A DNA stretch of 11,592 nt from Planctomycetota bacterium (GTDB lineage: Bacteria; Planctomycetota; UBA8108). The stretch is taken from assembly GCA_022451445.1 (NCBI GenBank), contig JAKUSY010000055.1, positions 1 through 11,592 on the forward strand, in the 5' to 3' direction. Numbering within the stretch: position 1 is the stretch's first letter; every line of letters starts with the position of its first letter. Positions 1 through 7,065 of the stretch are shown here, piece after piece. The position numbers were made by a program, and so were the translations under genes. The notes below the pieces were generated by a model. The model saw nothing but the letters and a program-made list of their open reading frames with translations. It had not been told where the DNA came from and ran no database searches.

Positions 1-459
1 CAGCACCTCGAGACGATCCTCCCTCGCCCGGTGCCCCAGCCCGACGCTGGAAACCCCCGGGTAGGATTCGAGTCCGCCAATCCGCACCCCGACGGCCTCG
101 AAATCAAGAGCCTCGTTTCCCTTGCCGACCGTATGTGAGAGACCCGGCAGCTCCAGCGGGGCGCGACTGGTGTAATAGCTCACCACCTCCAGCCTCGGGG
201 GCAGCCCCTGCGGTAGCTCTTTCTCCGAGCCCCGGGTGAGCTCGTACATCTCATCGATCTTGCGCTCCCACATTCCGCGAGGAAGCGTTCCGGGAGGAGG
301 AAGGAGATGACAGGCGGAGCAGAAGACCTCCACCCTCTCCTCGGAAGTAGACGCCCCCACAGGCGGCGCGACCCCCCTCTCACAGGAGCCGAGGAAGAGG
401 AGCGCGCCCAGGAGCGTCAAACACCTCGAGAGCGCGGGCTGTATGGCTGGCGACTGCAT
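1..459 (-). CDS. Lipoprotein with CxxCH (cytochrome c-like) motif, 3' end beyond window
   Basis: The frame is open from ATG at 459 to the left edge, giving 153 residues with no stop. An in-frame TAG lies 12 bases before this ATG, which fixes it as the first usable ATG. Seen: a hydrophobic signal segment (about residues 14-25) ending in lipobox LGSC with Cys26, so the product is probably a lipid-anchored envelope protein. A CSACH motif follows (Cys47, Cys50, His51), then a Pro-rich LLPPPGTLPRGMW stretch. From family knowledge, a CxxCH followed by a Pro-rich stretch right after a lipobox is common at the start of long VCBS/FG-GAP beta-propeller lipoproteins, and residues 130-153 look like a first propeller blade. 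That assignment is an inference, because the rest is missing. Its start is 56 bases after the preceding amidohydrolase gene. A purine-rich AGGGGGAGG lies about 34 bases upstream, too far for a normal ribosome site. Heme attachment is possible but unproven. Confidence 0.8.
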   Translation of the reverse strand, partial: MQSPAIQPALSRCLTLLGALLFLGSCERGVAPPVGASTSEERVEVFCSACHLLPPPGTLPRGMWERKIDEMYELTRGSEKELPQGLPPRLEVVSYYTSRAPLELPGLSHTVGKGNEALDFEAVGVRIGGLESYPGVSSVGLGHRAREDRLEVL

Positions 460-515
460 AGCCGGATTCTACAGCTAAAACGCCCTTCGAAAAGCCTCCC
501 CCTGCGAAGATTGCT

Positions 516-1829
516 CTACTTGTCGCGGGTGAGAGGAACCTCGCGGAAGATCCGCGACTTGTCACGCTCGTAGTAAAGCTTGCCGTTGATGAAGGCCTTG
601 AGGACGAAGCTGCGGTAATCGAGGGGATGGCCGCTGAGGATGAGCAGGTCGGCGTCCTTTCCCTTCTCGATACTGCCGAGACGATCATCTACCCGGAGAA
701 TACGGGCGGGATTCAGAGTGATGGCCTCCAGGGCATCTTCATTGCTCATTCCGCCGCGAACGGCGAAGGCCGCGTCGACGTCCACGGTCGCAACGACGCG
801 GCCGGCCAGGCCGCTCAGGCTGATTCCCCGGCGGTAGGGCAGGATCGACACCAGGCAGCCAGCGCGGGCGAAGGCGGCGGGACGCCGCACGGGAGCCATT
901 TGTCCCTTCTCAAAAACCGGCCCGGTGGTATTGAAGTCGAAGTCGCGCCCCCTGGACTTCACCAGCACCGGAACGTTCCCGGCCGCCAGCTCCGCGGCCA
1001 TCATCCATGCATCCTTGGGCTCGTTGAGAACGACATCGAAACCGTACTCCTTGCTCAGCGAGAGCACGATCTTCACCTCGTGGTTGTTCGCCGGAGAGAA
1101 GACCGTCGGACGGGTATTTTCCAGAACCGCGACGTAGAGCTTGAGGCTCGAGCTGAGCTTCGGCTCCTTGGCCTTCTTGGCCCGGGCCTCAGCACGGCCG
1201 GCCAGGTATTTCTTCGCCTGGTTGAAGCGTTCTCTCATCAGGAAATAATTGAGCTCGAGCTGGCGCGTGGGGAGCGAGAAGTAGTTCATCGCCGGCTCCC
1301 TTACCAGCATCCCGCCCAGGTCGCCGCGGGTGAGCTTGATAATGGCCGAATTGGCGCCGCCGGAGAGCGGCCCATCCTGTCCGAAGCCACCGAAAAACGG
1401 CGCGGGGAGAGCCTGCACCGTCGTGATCCCGCTGGCGAGTGCTATTGCCAGCTCACGGTCCCAGGGGTCCAGTCCGTTCCTGATATTTCCCGAGCTGGTC
1501 GCAATACCCACCCCCATGGAAACCACCGAAACGAATCCCGGGCAGACATACAGGCCCTTGCCCTTGTGGACCTCGGCGCCCTCGGGAGGATCGAGTTCCG
1601 CTCCCACCTCGAGGATCTTTCCGTCCTTCCAGGTCACGGTCCCCCTGCGCACCATCGGTCCGGACACCGGGAGAACGGTGGCCCCGACAACCGCGTGAAC
1701 GGAGGACTTCTTCTTCTCCTCCTCCTTGTCCTTCTTCTCCTGGGATCCGACAGCGGAGGAGAAAAACATCGCCAACGAGAACGCCGCCAGGAAGTTCATG
1801 ACTCTAAAGGCCCGGGGTTTCATGCTCAT
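516..1829 (-). CDS. Exported amidohydrolase-like protein, metal site lost (unit H)
   Basis: This is a 437-residue single amidohydrolase-superfamily unit. ATG at 1829 overlaps the previous stop as ATGA and has a strong Shine-Dalgarno site 7 bases upstream; a second ATG two codons later is less likely. Residues 1-29 form a signal peptide with probable cleavage after AVG, followed by a Lys/Glu-rich stretch (31-41). The beta-sandwich start is AVVGATVLPVSG. In the usual PGFIDAHSH region it reads PGFVSVVSMG, so both metal-binding His are gone (Val103, Met105). The strand-5 and strand-6 His are also absent (TVFSPANN and VVLNEPKD), as is a clear catalytic Asp. It keeps AITLNPARI and GSIEKGKDADLLILSGHPLD near the C-terminus, as the family does. 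A Lys-rich insertion (RAEARAKKAKEPK) sits mid-protein. The family fold is clear, but hydrolase activity is doubtful. It may bind ligand or partner with an active neighbour. Confidence 0.93.
   Translation of the reverse strand: MSMKPRAFRVMNFLAAFSLAMFFSSAVGSQEKKDKEEEKKKSSVHAVVGATVLPVSGPMVRRGTVTWKDGKILEVGAELDPPEGAEVHKGKGLYVCPGFVSVVSMGVGIATSSGNIRNGLDPWDRELAIALASGITTVQALPAPFFGGFGQDGPLSGGANSAIIKLTRGDLGGMLVREPAMNYFSLPTRQLELNYFLMRERFNQAKKYLAGRAEARAKKAKEPKLSSSLKLYVAVLENTRPTVFSPANNHEVKIVLSLSKEYGFDVVLNEPKDAWMMAAELAAGNVPVLVKSRGRDFDFNTTGPVFEKGQMAPVRRPAAFARAGCLVSILPYRRGISLSGLAGRVVATVDVDAAFAVRGGMSNEDALEAITLNPARILRVDDRLGSIEKGKDADLLILSGHPLDYRSFVLKAFINGKLYYERDKSRIFREVPLTRDK
1826..1829 (-). other. ATGA stop-start overlap between units G and H
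   Basis: The ATG of the downstream gene (1829-1827) shares bases with the TGA stop of the upstream gene (1828-1826). With the strong ribosome site just before it, this favours translational coupling and similar amounts of the two proteins. Confidence 0.85.
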
Positions 1830-3235
1830 CGAACCGCCTCCCCACTCAGCTTGCCGGTTGCCGGATCATCCTCGAATACTTTCCTGCCCTCGACATAGAC
1901 CGAGAGAATCCTCGCGGCGCCCGAGAGCGGGTCCCCGTCGTAGCAGACGAAATTGGCGAGCCCTCCCTTCGAGAGACTTCCCACCTTCGAGCCGAGACCG
2001 AGGAGGCCTGCCGGAACCGTGGTAACGCCGGCGAGGGCCTCATGAGGAAGGACACCCGACTTGACCATTGCCGCCAGGTGGAAGAAGACCTCCCGATGGC
2101 CGTCGATGGTATCGCGGAGGGGAACGAACGCGACAGGCATCCCGGCCTCCAGGAACAACTTCGCGGTGTTCACATACACGCTGGTATCAGGAAGCCGCCC
2201 CATACGCGGCTCCAGGATGACGGCCGTGATCTGCTTCCGGCGCTCGAGAATCAGCTCGACCAGCTCGGGAGGCTGCGGCCCCGTCACCAGGACAAACTGG
2301 AACTTCATGGGCAATGAGTCCAGGAAGGCGAAGAGGTGGGAGATCGCGGCCGGGCTCGTTACCCGGACAAAGGCCTTCTTCTCGCCCTTGAACAGCAGCG
2401 TCAGGGGATCCGGCGCCTTCGGCTTGGCCGGCGCCTTGGCGGGAGGCTTGGCGACAGGCTTGGCGACAGGCTTGGCAGGCGGCTTCTTTTCACCTTCGAC
2501 TGGCTTGGTGCCCTTCTTCTTCGCCTCCTCGGCCTTCTTTCGAGCCTCCTCCTCGGCCTTCTTCTTCGCGGCCTTCTCCTTGAGAATATCGTCGACCGCC
2601 TTCTTCAGGTACCTGTCTCCCGCGTCGTACCAGGTCTTTCCCGCTGCGAATCCCAGCATGAGATACGCCGAGTCGGACAGTTCCAGCGCCGTGGCCTCTT
2701 TCTCTTTTCCAAGGGCCGGCCTGATGACCGATGCCTGCCCGGCGATGATCCCCTTCGTGTCATTGGGAACTACCGCGAAGGTCGTATATCCGGTTCGTCC
2801 AAGGCGCCTGTAGACCTCGTGCTTCAGGTTCAAGGCCGAGAGCCCGACGGATTTGCGGCCATCGGTCGGCGAGGAATTCGATTGCGAGGCCCGGCCGGGC
2901 CCTGACCTGTAATTATTCTGGCTGATGGCGCTGAGCGGATTCACCAGGCCGGGAAGTACCACCGTATCGGCGAGCTCGACGACCTTCGCTCCTTCAGGGG
3001 GCTTCGCATCACCGGCGAGAACGTCCTCCACCTTGCCATCGCGCACGATGAGCAGGCCTGGAGCTATGACCTCCCCGGCGGAACGAACGATCTTCGCGGC
3101 CCGGTAGGCGACGAGCTCACCGGCCCCGAGGAACGCGGAACTCGAGGCGAACAACAGCGCCGGCAAAAACAGCCGGGCGGCCCACGCGCCGCCGCGTACT
3201 GCATTGATATGACCTTGTGTTGTTTTCATTTTCAT
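1826..3235 (-). CDS. Exported amidohydrolase-like protein with Lys/Ala/Pro linker (unit G)
   Basis: The product is 469 residues from ATG at 3235 (MKMKTT). The frame stays open upstream to 3565, but that stretch overlaps the preceding gene, and the signal peptide begins just after 3235, so the short start is chosen. No Shine-Dalgarno site is obvious; the preceding stop is 17 bases upstream. Residues 18-39 are a signal segment, and LVAYRAAKIVRSAG opens the beta-sandwich. The usual DAHSH is replaced by NPLSA (99-103), so no metal His remain. Residues 211-277 are a Lys/Glu coiled-coil-like stretch followed by a repetitive Pro/Ala/Lys run (PVAKPVAKPPAKAPAK). The C-terminal signature is eroded to GSLSKGGLANFVCYDGDPLS, the most divergent in the cluster. 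By fold it belongs to the amidohydrolase superfamily and is probably catalytically dead. The 4-base overlap with the next gene suggests translational coupling and matched amounts. Confidence 0.92.
   Translation of the reverse strand: MKMKTTQGHINAVRGGAWAARLFLPALLFASSSAFLGAGELVAYRAAKIVRSAGEVIAPGLLIVRDGKVEDVLAGDAKPPEGAKVVELADTVVLPGLVNPLSAISQNNYRSGPGRASQSNSSPTDGRKSVGLSALNLKHEVYRRLGRTGYTTFAVVPNDTKGIIAGQASVIRPALGKEKEATALELSDSAYLMLGFAAGKTWYDAGDRYLKKAVDDILKEKAAKKKAEEEARKKAEEAKKKGTKPVEGEKKPPAKPVAKPVAKPPAKAPAKPKAPDPLTLLFKGEKKAFVRVTSPAAISHLFAFLDSLPMKFQFVLVTGPQPPELVELILERRKQITAVILEPRMGRLPDTSVYVNTAKLFLEAGMPVAFVPLRDTIDGHREVFFHLAAMVKSGVLPHEALAGVTTVPAGLLGLGSKVGSLSKGGLANFVCYDGDPLSGAARILSVYVEGRKVFEDDPATGKLSGEAVR
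1837..1843 (-). promoter_or_regulatory. Ribosome binding site for unit H
   Basis: GGGGAGG on the minus strand lies 7 bases before ATG at 1829, inside the end of the upstream gene. It is the strongest Shine-Dalgarno match in the window and decides the 1829 start over the ATG at 1823. Confidence 0.75.
2405..2605 (-). other. Coding segment for Lys/Glu helix and Pro/Ala/Lys repeat linker in unit G
   Basis: This segment encodes residues 211-277 of the 469-residue protein. The first half is rich in Lys, Glu and Ala with helical character (AAKKKAEEEARKKAEEAKKK) and the second half is Pro/Ala/Lys repeats. It separates the first and second halves of the barrel, between YDAGDRYL and LLFKGEKKAFVRV. The start of the visible giant protein (bases 11461-11592) has the same composition at the same place in its unit A. 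Confidence 0.8.
2445..2480 (-). repeat. Short tandem 12-base repeat within unit G linker
   Basis: Read on the plus strand, GGCTTGGCGACA occurs at 2445-2456 and 2457-2468, followed by a diverged third copy at 2469-2480. It encodes the repeating Pro-Val-Ala-Lys run. It probably arose by slippage and may vary in copy number between strains. Confidence 0.7.
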
Positions 3236-3252
3236 GACAGGACGCAGCGGAC

Positions 3253-4503
3253 TCAGAACCGCTGGGGCTCCTTGCTGGTATCGTAGGCTATCTTTCCATT
3301 CACCATCGTCAGCACGACCGATTGGCGCGGATCGAGCGGATCTCCCGTCCAGATGACTATGTCCGCATCCTTGCCGGCCTCCAGGCTGCCAAGCCTCTTT
3401 TCCATTCCAAGCGCGCGGGCGGCATGGATGGTAATCCCCGCGAGCGCCACATCTTCCTTCAGTCCAAACCGAACCGCCATGGACGCCTGGTGGATGAGCT
3501 CCTCGGCCGGAACAACGGGAGAATCGGTATTGACGCCGATCGTCTTGATTCCTCCGCGATACCATTCGTAGGCGAGGCCCCGAAAGCCGCCTCGGCGGTT
3601 GTCCCAGCGGAACTCCCGCGGGCCGTTCATCACCTGGATACCACGCTTGGCGACCTCGGAAGCCAGCTCGAATCCATCAAAGGTCCCGTGATCTATTACC
3701 ACCCAGAGCCCCATCTCATCATGCAGGATCCTGAGAGTGGAGAGGATCAGGTGGTAGCCCTGGGTATGGACCACCACCGGGTATTCCTTGTGGAACAGGC
3801 CTCGGAACATCTCCAGGCGGGGATTCCTGAGCGGCTTCTTCTTCGTTTTGTCCGCCTCCCAGGCGTCCCAAGCCTCGGTGTAGAGCTTGCCCTCTTTCAA
3901 GGCGTTGCGGATCAACCAGTTCATGCCAAGCCTGGAATAGCCGATGTCCCCGCCTCGCCGCTCGGGATTCCCTCCCTGGGCGATCTTCAGGGCGCCCGGG
4001 AAGCGTACGAGCATCTCGCTGAGGTCCTTTCCCGCGGTCTTGATGAGGGTTCCGAAGCCGCCCATGTTCGTACCGCTTCCGGGAATGAAGAGGGCCGTGG
4101 TCACGCCCCCGGCCTGTGCCCTCTTGAGCAGTGCGTTGCGGGGCATGATGTTGTCAAGGGTCCTGAAGCCCGGGTTCACCGGGTAGACCATATCGTTGAG
4201 ATCACCGCCAGCGATATGGGAGTGGAGCTCGACAAAGCCGGGAACGATCCAGCGTTCGCCGGCATCGATGAGCTTGTAGCCCGCAGGCGGCTTCCAGCCC
4301 GGTCCGGGAGCGGCGACGAGCTTCTCGATGCGGCCGCCGGAGACGAGCACGACGGCGCCCTCGAGCGTTCCCTTCGTCACGGTAACGACCTTGCCCCCGC
4401 GGATAGCCCATTTCGGAGCGGTGGGTTCTTCGCCACGGCAAAGCGGCAAGGCGCAAACGCTCAACGCGAGCAGAAGAATGACGGTATTGCGGGATCTAAT
4501 CAT
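3253..4503 (-). CDS. Exported metal-dependent amidohydrolase, intact active site (unit F)
   Basis: The product is 416 residues from ATG at 4503; an ATG two codons earlier (4509) is equally possible, and the open frame to 4623 lies inside the upstream gene. Residues 1-24 are a signal peptide. The beta-sandwich starts at KWAIRGGKVVTVTKG. Metal and catalytic residues expected of the family are all visible: HSH in PGFVELHSHIAGGD (His94, His96), His246 in VVVHTQGYH (strand 5), His272 in VVIDHGTF (strand 6) and Asp327 in GVNTDSPV (strand 8). GSLEAGKDADIVIWTGDPLD closes the protein. Length and pattern fit the imidazolonepropionase-like / Xaa-Pro-type dipeptidase branch of the superfamily, in which a metal-activated water cleaves a C-N bond. 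The substrate cannot be read from sequence; an export signal makes cytosolic histidine breakdown unlikely. It overlaps the end of the double-unit gene by 8 bases. It is the only unit here with the complete ligand set, so it is the best candidate for the cluster's enzyme. Confidence 0.95.
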   Translation of the reverse strand: MIRSRNTVILLLALSVCALPLCRGEEPTAPKWAIRGGKVVTVTKGTLEGAVVLVSGGRIEKLVAAPGPGWKPPAGYKLIDAGERWIVPGFVELHSHIAGGDLNDMVYPVNPGFRTLDNIMPRNALLKRAQAGGVTTALFIPGSGTNMGGFGTLIKTAGKDLSEMLVRFPGALKIAQGGNPERRGGDIGYSRLGMNWLIRNALKEGKLYTEAWDAWEADKTKKKPLRNPRLEMFRGLFHKEYPVVVHTQGYHLILSTLRILHDEMGLWVVIDHGTFDGFELASEVAKRGIQVMNGPREFRWDNRRGGFRGLAYEWYRGGIKTIGVNTDSPVVPAEELIHQASMAVRFGLKEDVALAGITIHAARALGMEKRLGSLEAGKDADIVIWTGDPLDPRQSVVLTMVNGKIAYDTSKEPQRF

Positions 4504-7027
4504 TGCCATCAACCTGTTCTTTGAACTCTTCGACTCCATGCACCAGCTTTCCATCGACCATGACACCGAGCACCCTGGAGGTGACGGAGAAAGGCGCTCC
4601 CGAGAGTATGACCAGGTCGGCATCCTTGCCCTTCTCGATGCTGCCGACCCTGTCGGAAATTCCGAACTGCTTCGCCGGCACCGAGGTCATCGAACGCAGG
4701 GCTGACCTCGAATTCCAACCTTCACGAACCGCGTAGGAGACCTGCAGGGGCAGCAGCCTGGCCCCATCGGCGACGCGGGAACGAACCGAGAGCGTGATAC
4801 CGAGAGCGTTCAATTCCCGGGGCCAGTTGACCGACTGGTTGTCCTGCTTGACGATCAGCGGGGTCTGCAGGACGATTCCCCCCGTCTTCGAGAGGAGCAT
4901 GCCGGCCAGCGCACCGAGATCTTCATCCCTTTTCAGCGACGAGAGGCCGCTGCAGAGAACACGGATGCCATACTGGTCCTTGTACAGCGCGATGACGCCG
5001 GACACAGCCGAAGCTGTAGACACCTCGACGAGGGCGGGAACGTCTCCCTTGAAGAGCGCCCTGTAGGGCTCATAGGCATCCTGGACCTTGGGAGCCTTGT
5101 CCTTGAATTCTTCGCCCTTTTTCTCAGCGGCCTCCTTCTTCTGTTCGAACTTGACCCAGCTGTCGTGGTAGCTCTTGGCGGTCTTCAGGGTCTTGCTCGA
5201 TGATTTCGTGAAATACTGCGCCGCGTAGGGTTTGAGGACCGCCTCAGCGGGATCGGCCGCGGCGAGCTTGAGAGCCGAGACCTGGCCTGCGCCGGGAGGC
5301 GTTATCAGGACCGTGGTGATACCCGCCTTCACCAGCTCCATGAGCGCCGGATCCCCCGGGTCGATGGAATCGACGAGCCGGAACCCGGCCGCCTTTCCCG
5401 CTCCCGAGCTGCCCTTGCCCACTCTAAGGCTCGGAACCAGGGATTCCGCCCGGGTCCCGGCCGTGCCGCCGGCATCGATCAGCCCGGGTATCACCGTCTG
5501 GGAGGAGGCGTCTATTACACGCGCGGCTTTTTCGCCGGTCTCCAGGATCAATCCCGCTCCGGCGTACTCAATCTTGCCTTTCCTGACGATCACGATGCCG
5601 TTGGAGTGCTCCGAGCCAGCTCCCGTAATGAGACGTCCGGCACGGATCACGGTACAGTCCCCGGTGACCTCCGGAGCGCGGTTGAAAACCAGCTCTCCAT
5701 CGATGAATACGGCCTGCACCCGGTTATCCGCTCCCAGCGGGTCCCCGCCAAGAACGATCAGGTCCGCATCCTTGCCCACAGAGATGCTGCCGATGCGGTC
5801 ATCCACTCCGAGAATCCCGGCGGGATTCAGCGTGATGGCGCGCAGAGCCTCCATGGGCTCCATTCCCAGGCGTACCGCCGCGGCAGCCTGCAGGAGCAGA
5901 TTCTTCACCTCGGCATCCGTCGGACTGTTGAGGATCACCCTGACCCCGGCGTGATGCATCCGCAGGATCGATTCCTCCCGCAGCCGTCCCTCCAGGGACG
6001 GGGTCTGCAGGTCTCCACCGGGCAGCTTTCCAGCCTGGAACGCTCCCGGGAAAATAACCGGAACCTTCATCCTGGCAAGCCAGGCGGTCAGGCGTTCCGC
6101 CTCGGCGCCGCCTTCGATGACGACCTTGATATCCGCCTCGCGGGCCAGCTCGAGAATATGGTAGATGTCCCGCGCCTTGTTGACGCGAACCCGAAGATGG
6201 TCACGGCCCTCTACGACCGGGTAGAGACCTGAAGAGAGGCCATCGTAGGCGGGGACCGCGGAGCCATCTTTGAGATGCCTGGCGAGGGAAGCTCCCCAGG
6301 CGCGGGTTCTCGCGAGCACCTGCCTGAGCGCCAGAAACTCTCCGGCGCGAGACTGGGGCAGCGGCGGAAATATAACCTCGAAGGGATTGTCCGGTGAGGC
6401 CCCTACCGGGGGAATGTAGATCGAAGGTTGAAGCCGGGACAGCTCCCCGAGGGTCACCTGCAGGCCGCTGGAGGCTGAAACGACCCTCCGCCTTGGATCC
6501 TTCGCAGAGCCTGCCGTCTTGACCACGGCCCCCTGCCCTGAGATAAGCCGTGTCTTCGTCGTCGAGGCGGGAATTCCGGGAGAGAGGTAGACCGATGTGA
6601 CCCCACCCTCGAGAAGCTCCCTGTTCTTACGGTAAAAATCCCAGCCATCCAGGGCCCGGACCTGGGGAGACAAGCTCCCGAGCGTATCCCTATTGTCGCT
6701 TGCCAACGTCGTCTCGGCATCGAGAAGACCGGGAAGCACGACGTAACCACCGAGGTCATAGACCTTCATGCCGGCGGGAATCTTGACGTCTTTCCCAAGG
6801 GCCTTGATCTTTCCAGACTCGACCAGGAGGACCGAGCTCTCCAGGACCTCCCCCGAAATTGTATAGATGGTCGCACCGCGCAGGGCGAAGCTGCGGCCCG
6901 CGGCCTCCTCGCCGCCGCGAAGCACGGCAGACGACAAGAACGCGACCAGCAAGACTGCCGGCAGCCATACCGCGCCCACAGGCCCCCTGGCTGATCTCGG
7001 TTTCGGTTGATTGGATGGTTTTCTCAT
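4496..7027 (-). CDS. Exported double amidohydrolase-like protein, both metal sites lost (units E1-E2)
   Basis: This 843-residue fusion of two superfamily units starts at ATG 7027, with a weak GAAGAG ribosome site and a 38-base gap after the preceding stop. A basic N-terminus precedes a hydrophobic segment (about 17-36), so it is a signal peptide or an anchor. Unit E1 spans about residues 46-455 (bases 5663-6892). Its HxH site reads DAETT (Glu105, Thr107), strand-5 His is Arg281 by eye alignment, and strand 6 reads VIEGGAEA. It retains GGVTSVYLSPG, GQGAVVKTAG, AITLNPAGI and GSISVGKDADLIVLGGDPL. Unit E2 spans about 457-838. It reads DAGGT (Gly520, Thr522) in place of HxH, has a shortened GITTVLITPPGAG loop, a Lys/Glu-rich helix (about 617-648), and GSIEKGKDADLVILSGAP. 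Two units in one chain form a pseudo-dimer, and neither has a metal site that I can recognise. It overlaps the start of the intact enzyme gene, consistent with coupled production and possible complex formation (inference). Confidence 0.93.
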   Translation of the reverse strand: MRKPSNQPKPRSARGPVGAVWLPAVLLVAFLSSAVLRGGEEAAGRSFALRGATIYTISGEVLESSVLLVESGKIKALGKDVKIPAGMKVYDLGGYVVLPGLLDAETTLASDNRDTLGSLSPQVRALDGWDFYRKNRELLEGGVTSVYLSPGIPASTTKTRLISGQGAVVKTAGSAKDPRRRVVSASSGLQVTLGELSRLQPSIYIPPVGASPDNPFEVIFPPLPQSRAGEFLALRQVLARTRAWGASLARHLKDGSAVPAYDGLSSGLYPVVEGRDHLRVRVNKARDIYHILELAREADIKVVIEGGAEAERLTAWLARMKVPVIFPGAFQAGKLPGGDLQTPSLEGRLREESILRMHHAGVRVILNSPTDAEVKNLLLQAAAAVRLGMEPMEALRAITLNPAGILGVDDRIGSISVGKDADLIVLGGDPLGADNRVQAVFIDGELVFNRAPEVTGDCTVIRAGRLITGAGSEHSNGIVIVRKGKIEYAGAGLILETGEKAARVIDASSQTVIPGLIDAGGTAGTRAESLVPSLRVGKGSSGAGKAAGFRLVDSIDPGDPALMELVKAGITTVLITPPGAGQVSALKLAAADPAEAVLKPYAAQYFTKSSSKTLKTAKSYHDSWVKFEQKKEAAEKKGEEFKDKAPKVQDAYEPYRALFKGDVPALVEVSTASAVSGVIALYKDQYGIRVLCSGLSSLKRDEDLGALAGMLLSKTGGIVLQTPLIVKQDNQSVNWPRELNALGITLSVRSRVADGARLLPLQVSYAVREGWNSRSALRSMTSVPAKQFGISDRVGSIEKGKDADLVILSGAPFSVTSRVLGVMVDGKLVHGVEEFKEQVDGND

Positions 7028-7065
7028 GTCTCTTCGTTTGCCGATCCTGTTTGCTCGGTGCCGTC

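Noticed and set aside
485..509. Terminator in the gap after unit H
   Set aside because: CTTCG and CGAAG form a 5-base stem with a 15-base loop and no clear T run after it, too weak to call.
380..688. Minus-strand 102-codon open frame across the gap after unit H
   Set aside because: It overlaps both unit H and the lipoprotein in another frame, and its Ser/Arg-rich translation has no domain. The real gene here starts at ATG 459.
627..1898. 423-codon plus-strand open frame
   Set aside because: It lies fully opposite unit H, whose protein has a clear family match, signal peptide and ribosome site. The plus-strand translation shows no recognisable domain and is rich in Arg, Gly and His, as antisense frames of GC-rich genes are.
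2445..2480. CRISPR-like or mobile-element repeat
   Set aside because: The 12-base units are contiguous, in frame and encode a Pro/Val/Ala/Lys run, with no spacers.
3236..3565. N-terminal extension of unit G
   Set aside because: It reads through the end of the intact enzyme gene in a second frame and gives Arg/Gly-rich nonsense, while a signal peptide starts right after ATG 3235.
3322..4524. 400-codon plus-strand open frame
   Set aside because: It is antisense to the intact amidohydrolase gene; the translation has no signal peptide or family motif.
4504..4623. N-terminal extension of unit F
   Set aside because: It lies inside the double-unit gene and would bury the signal peptide 40 residues into the protein.
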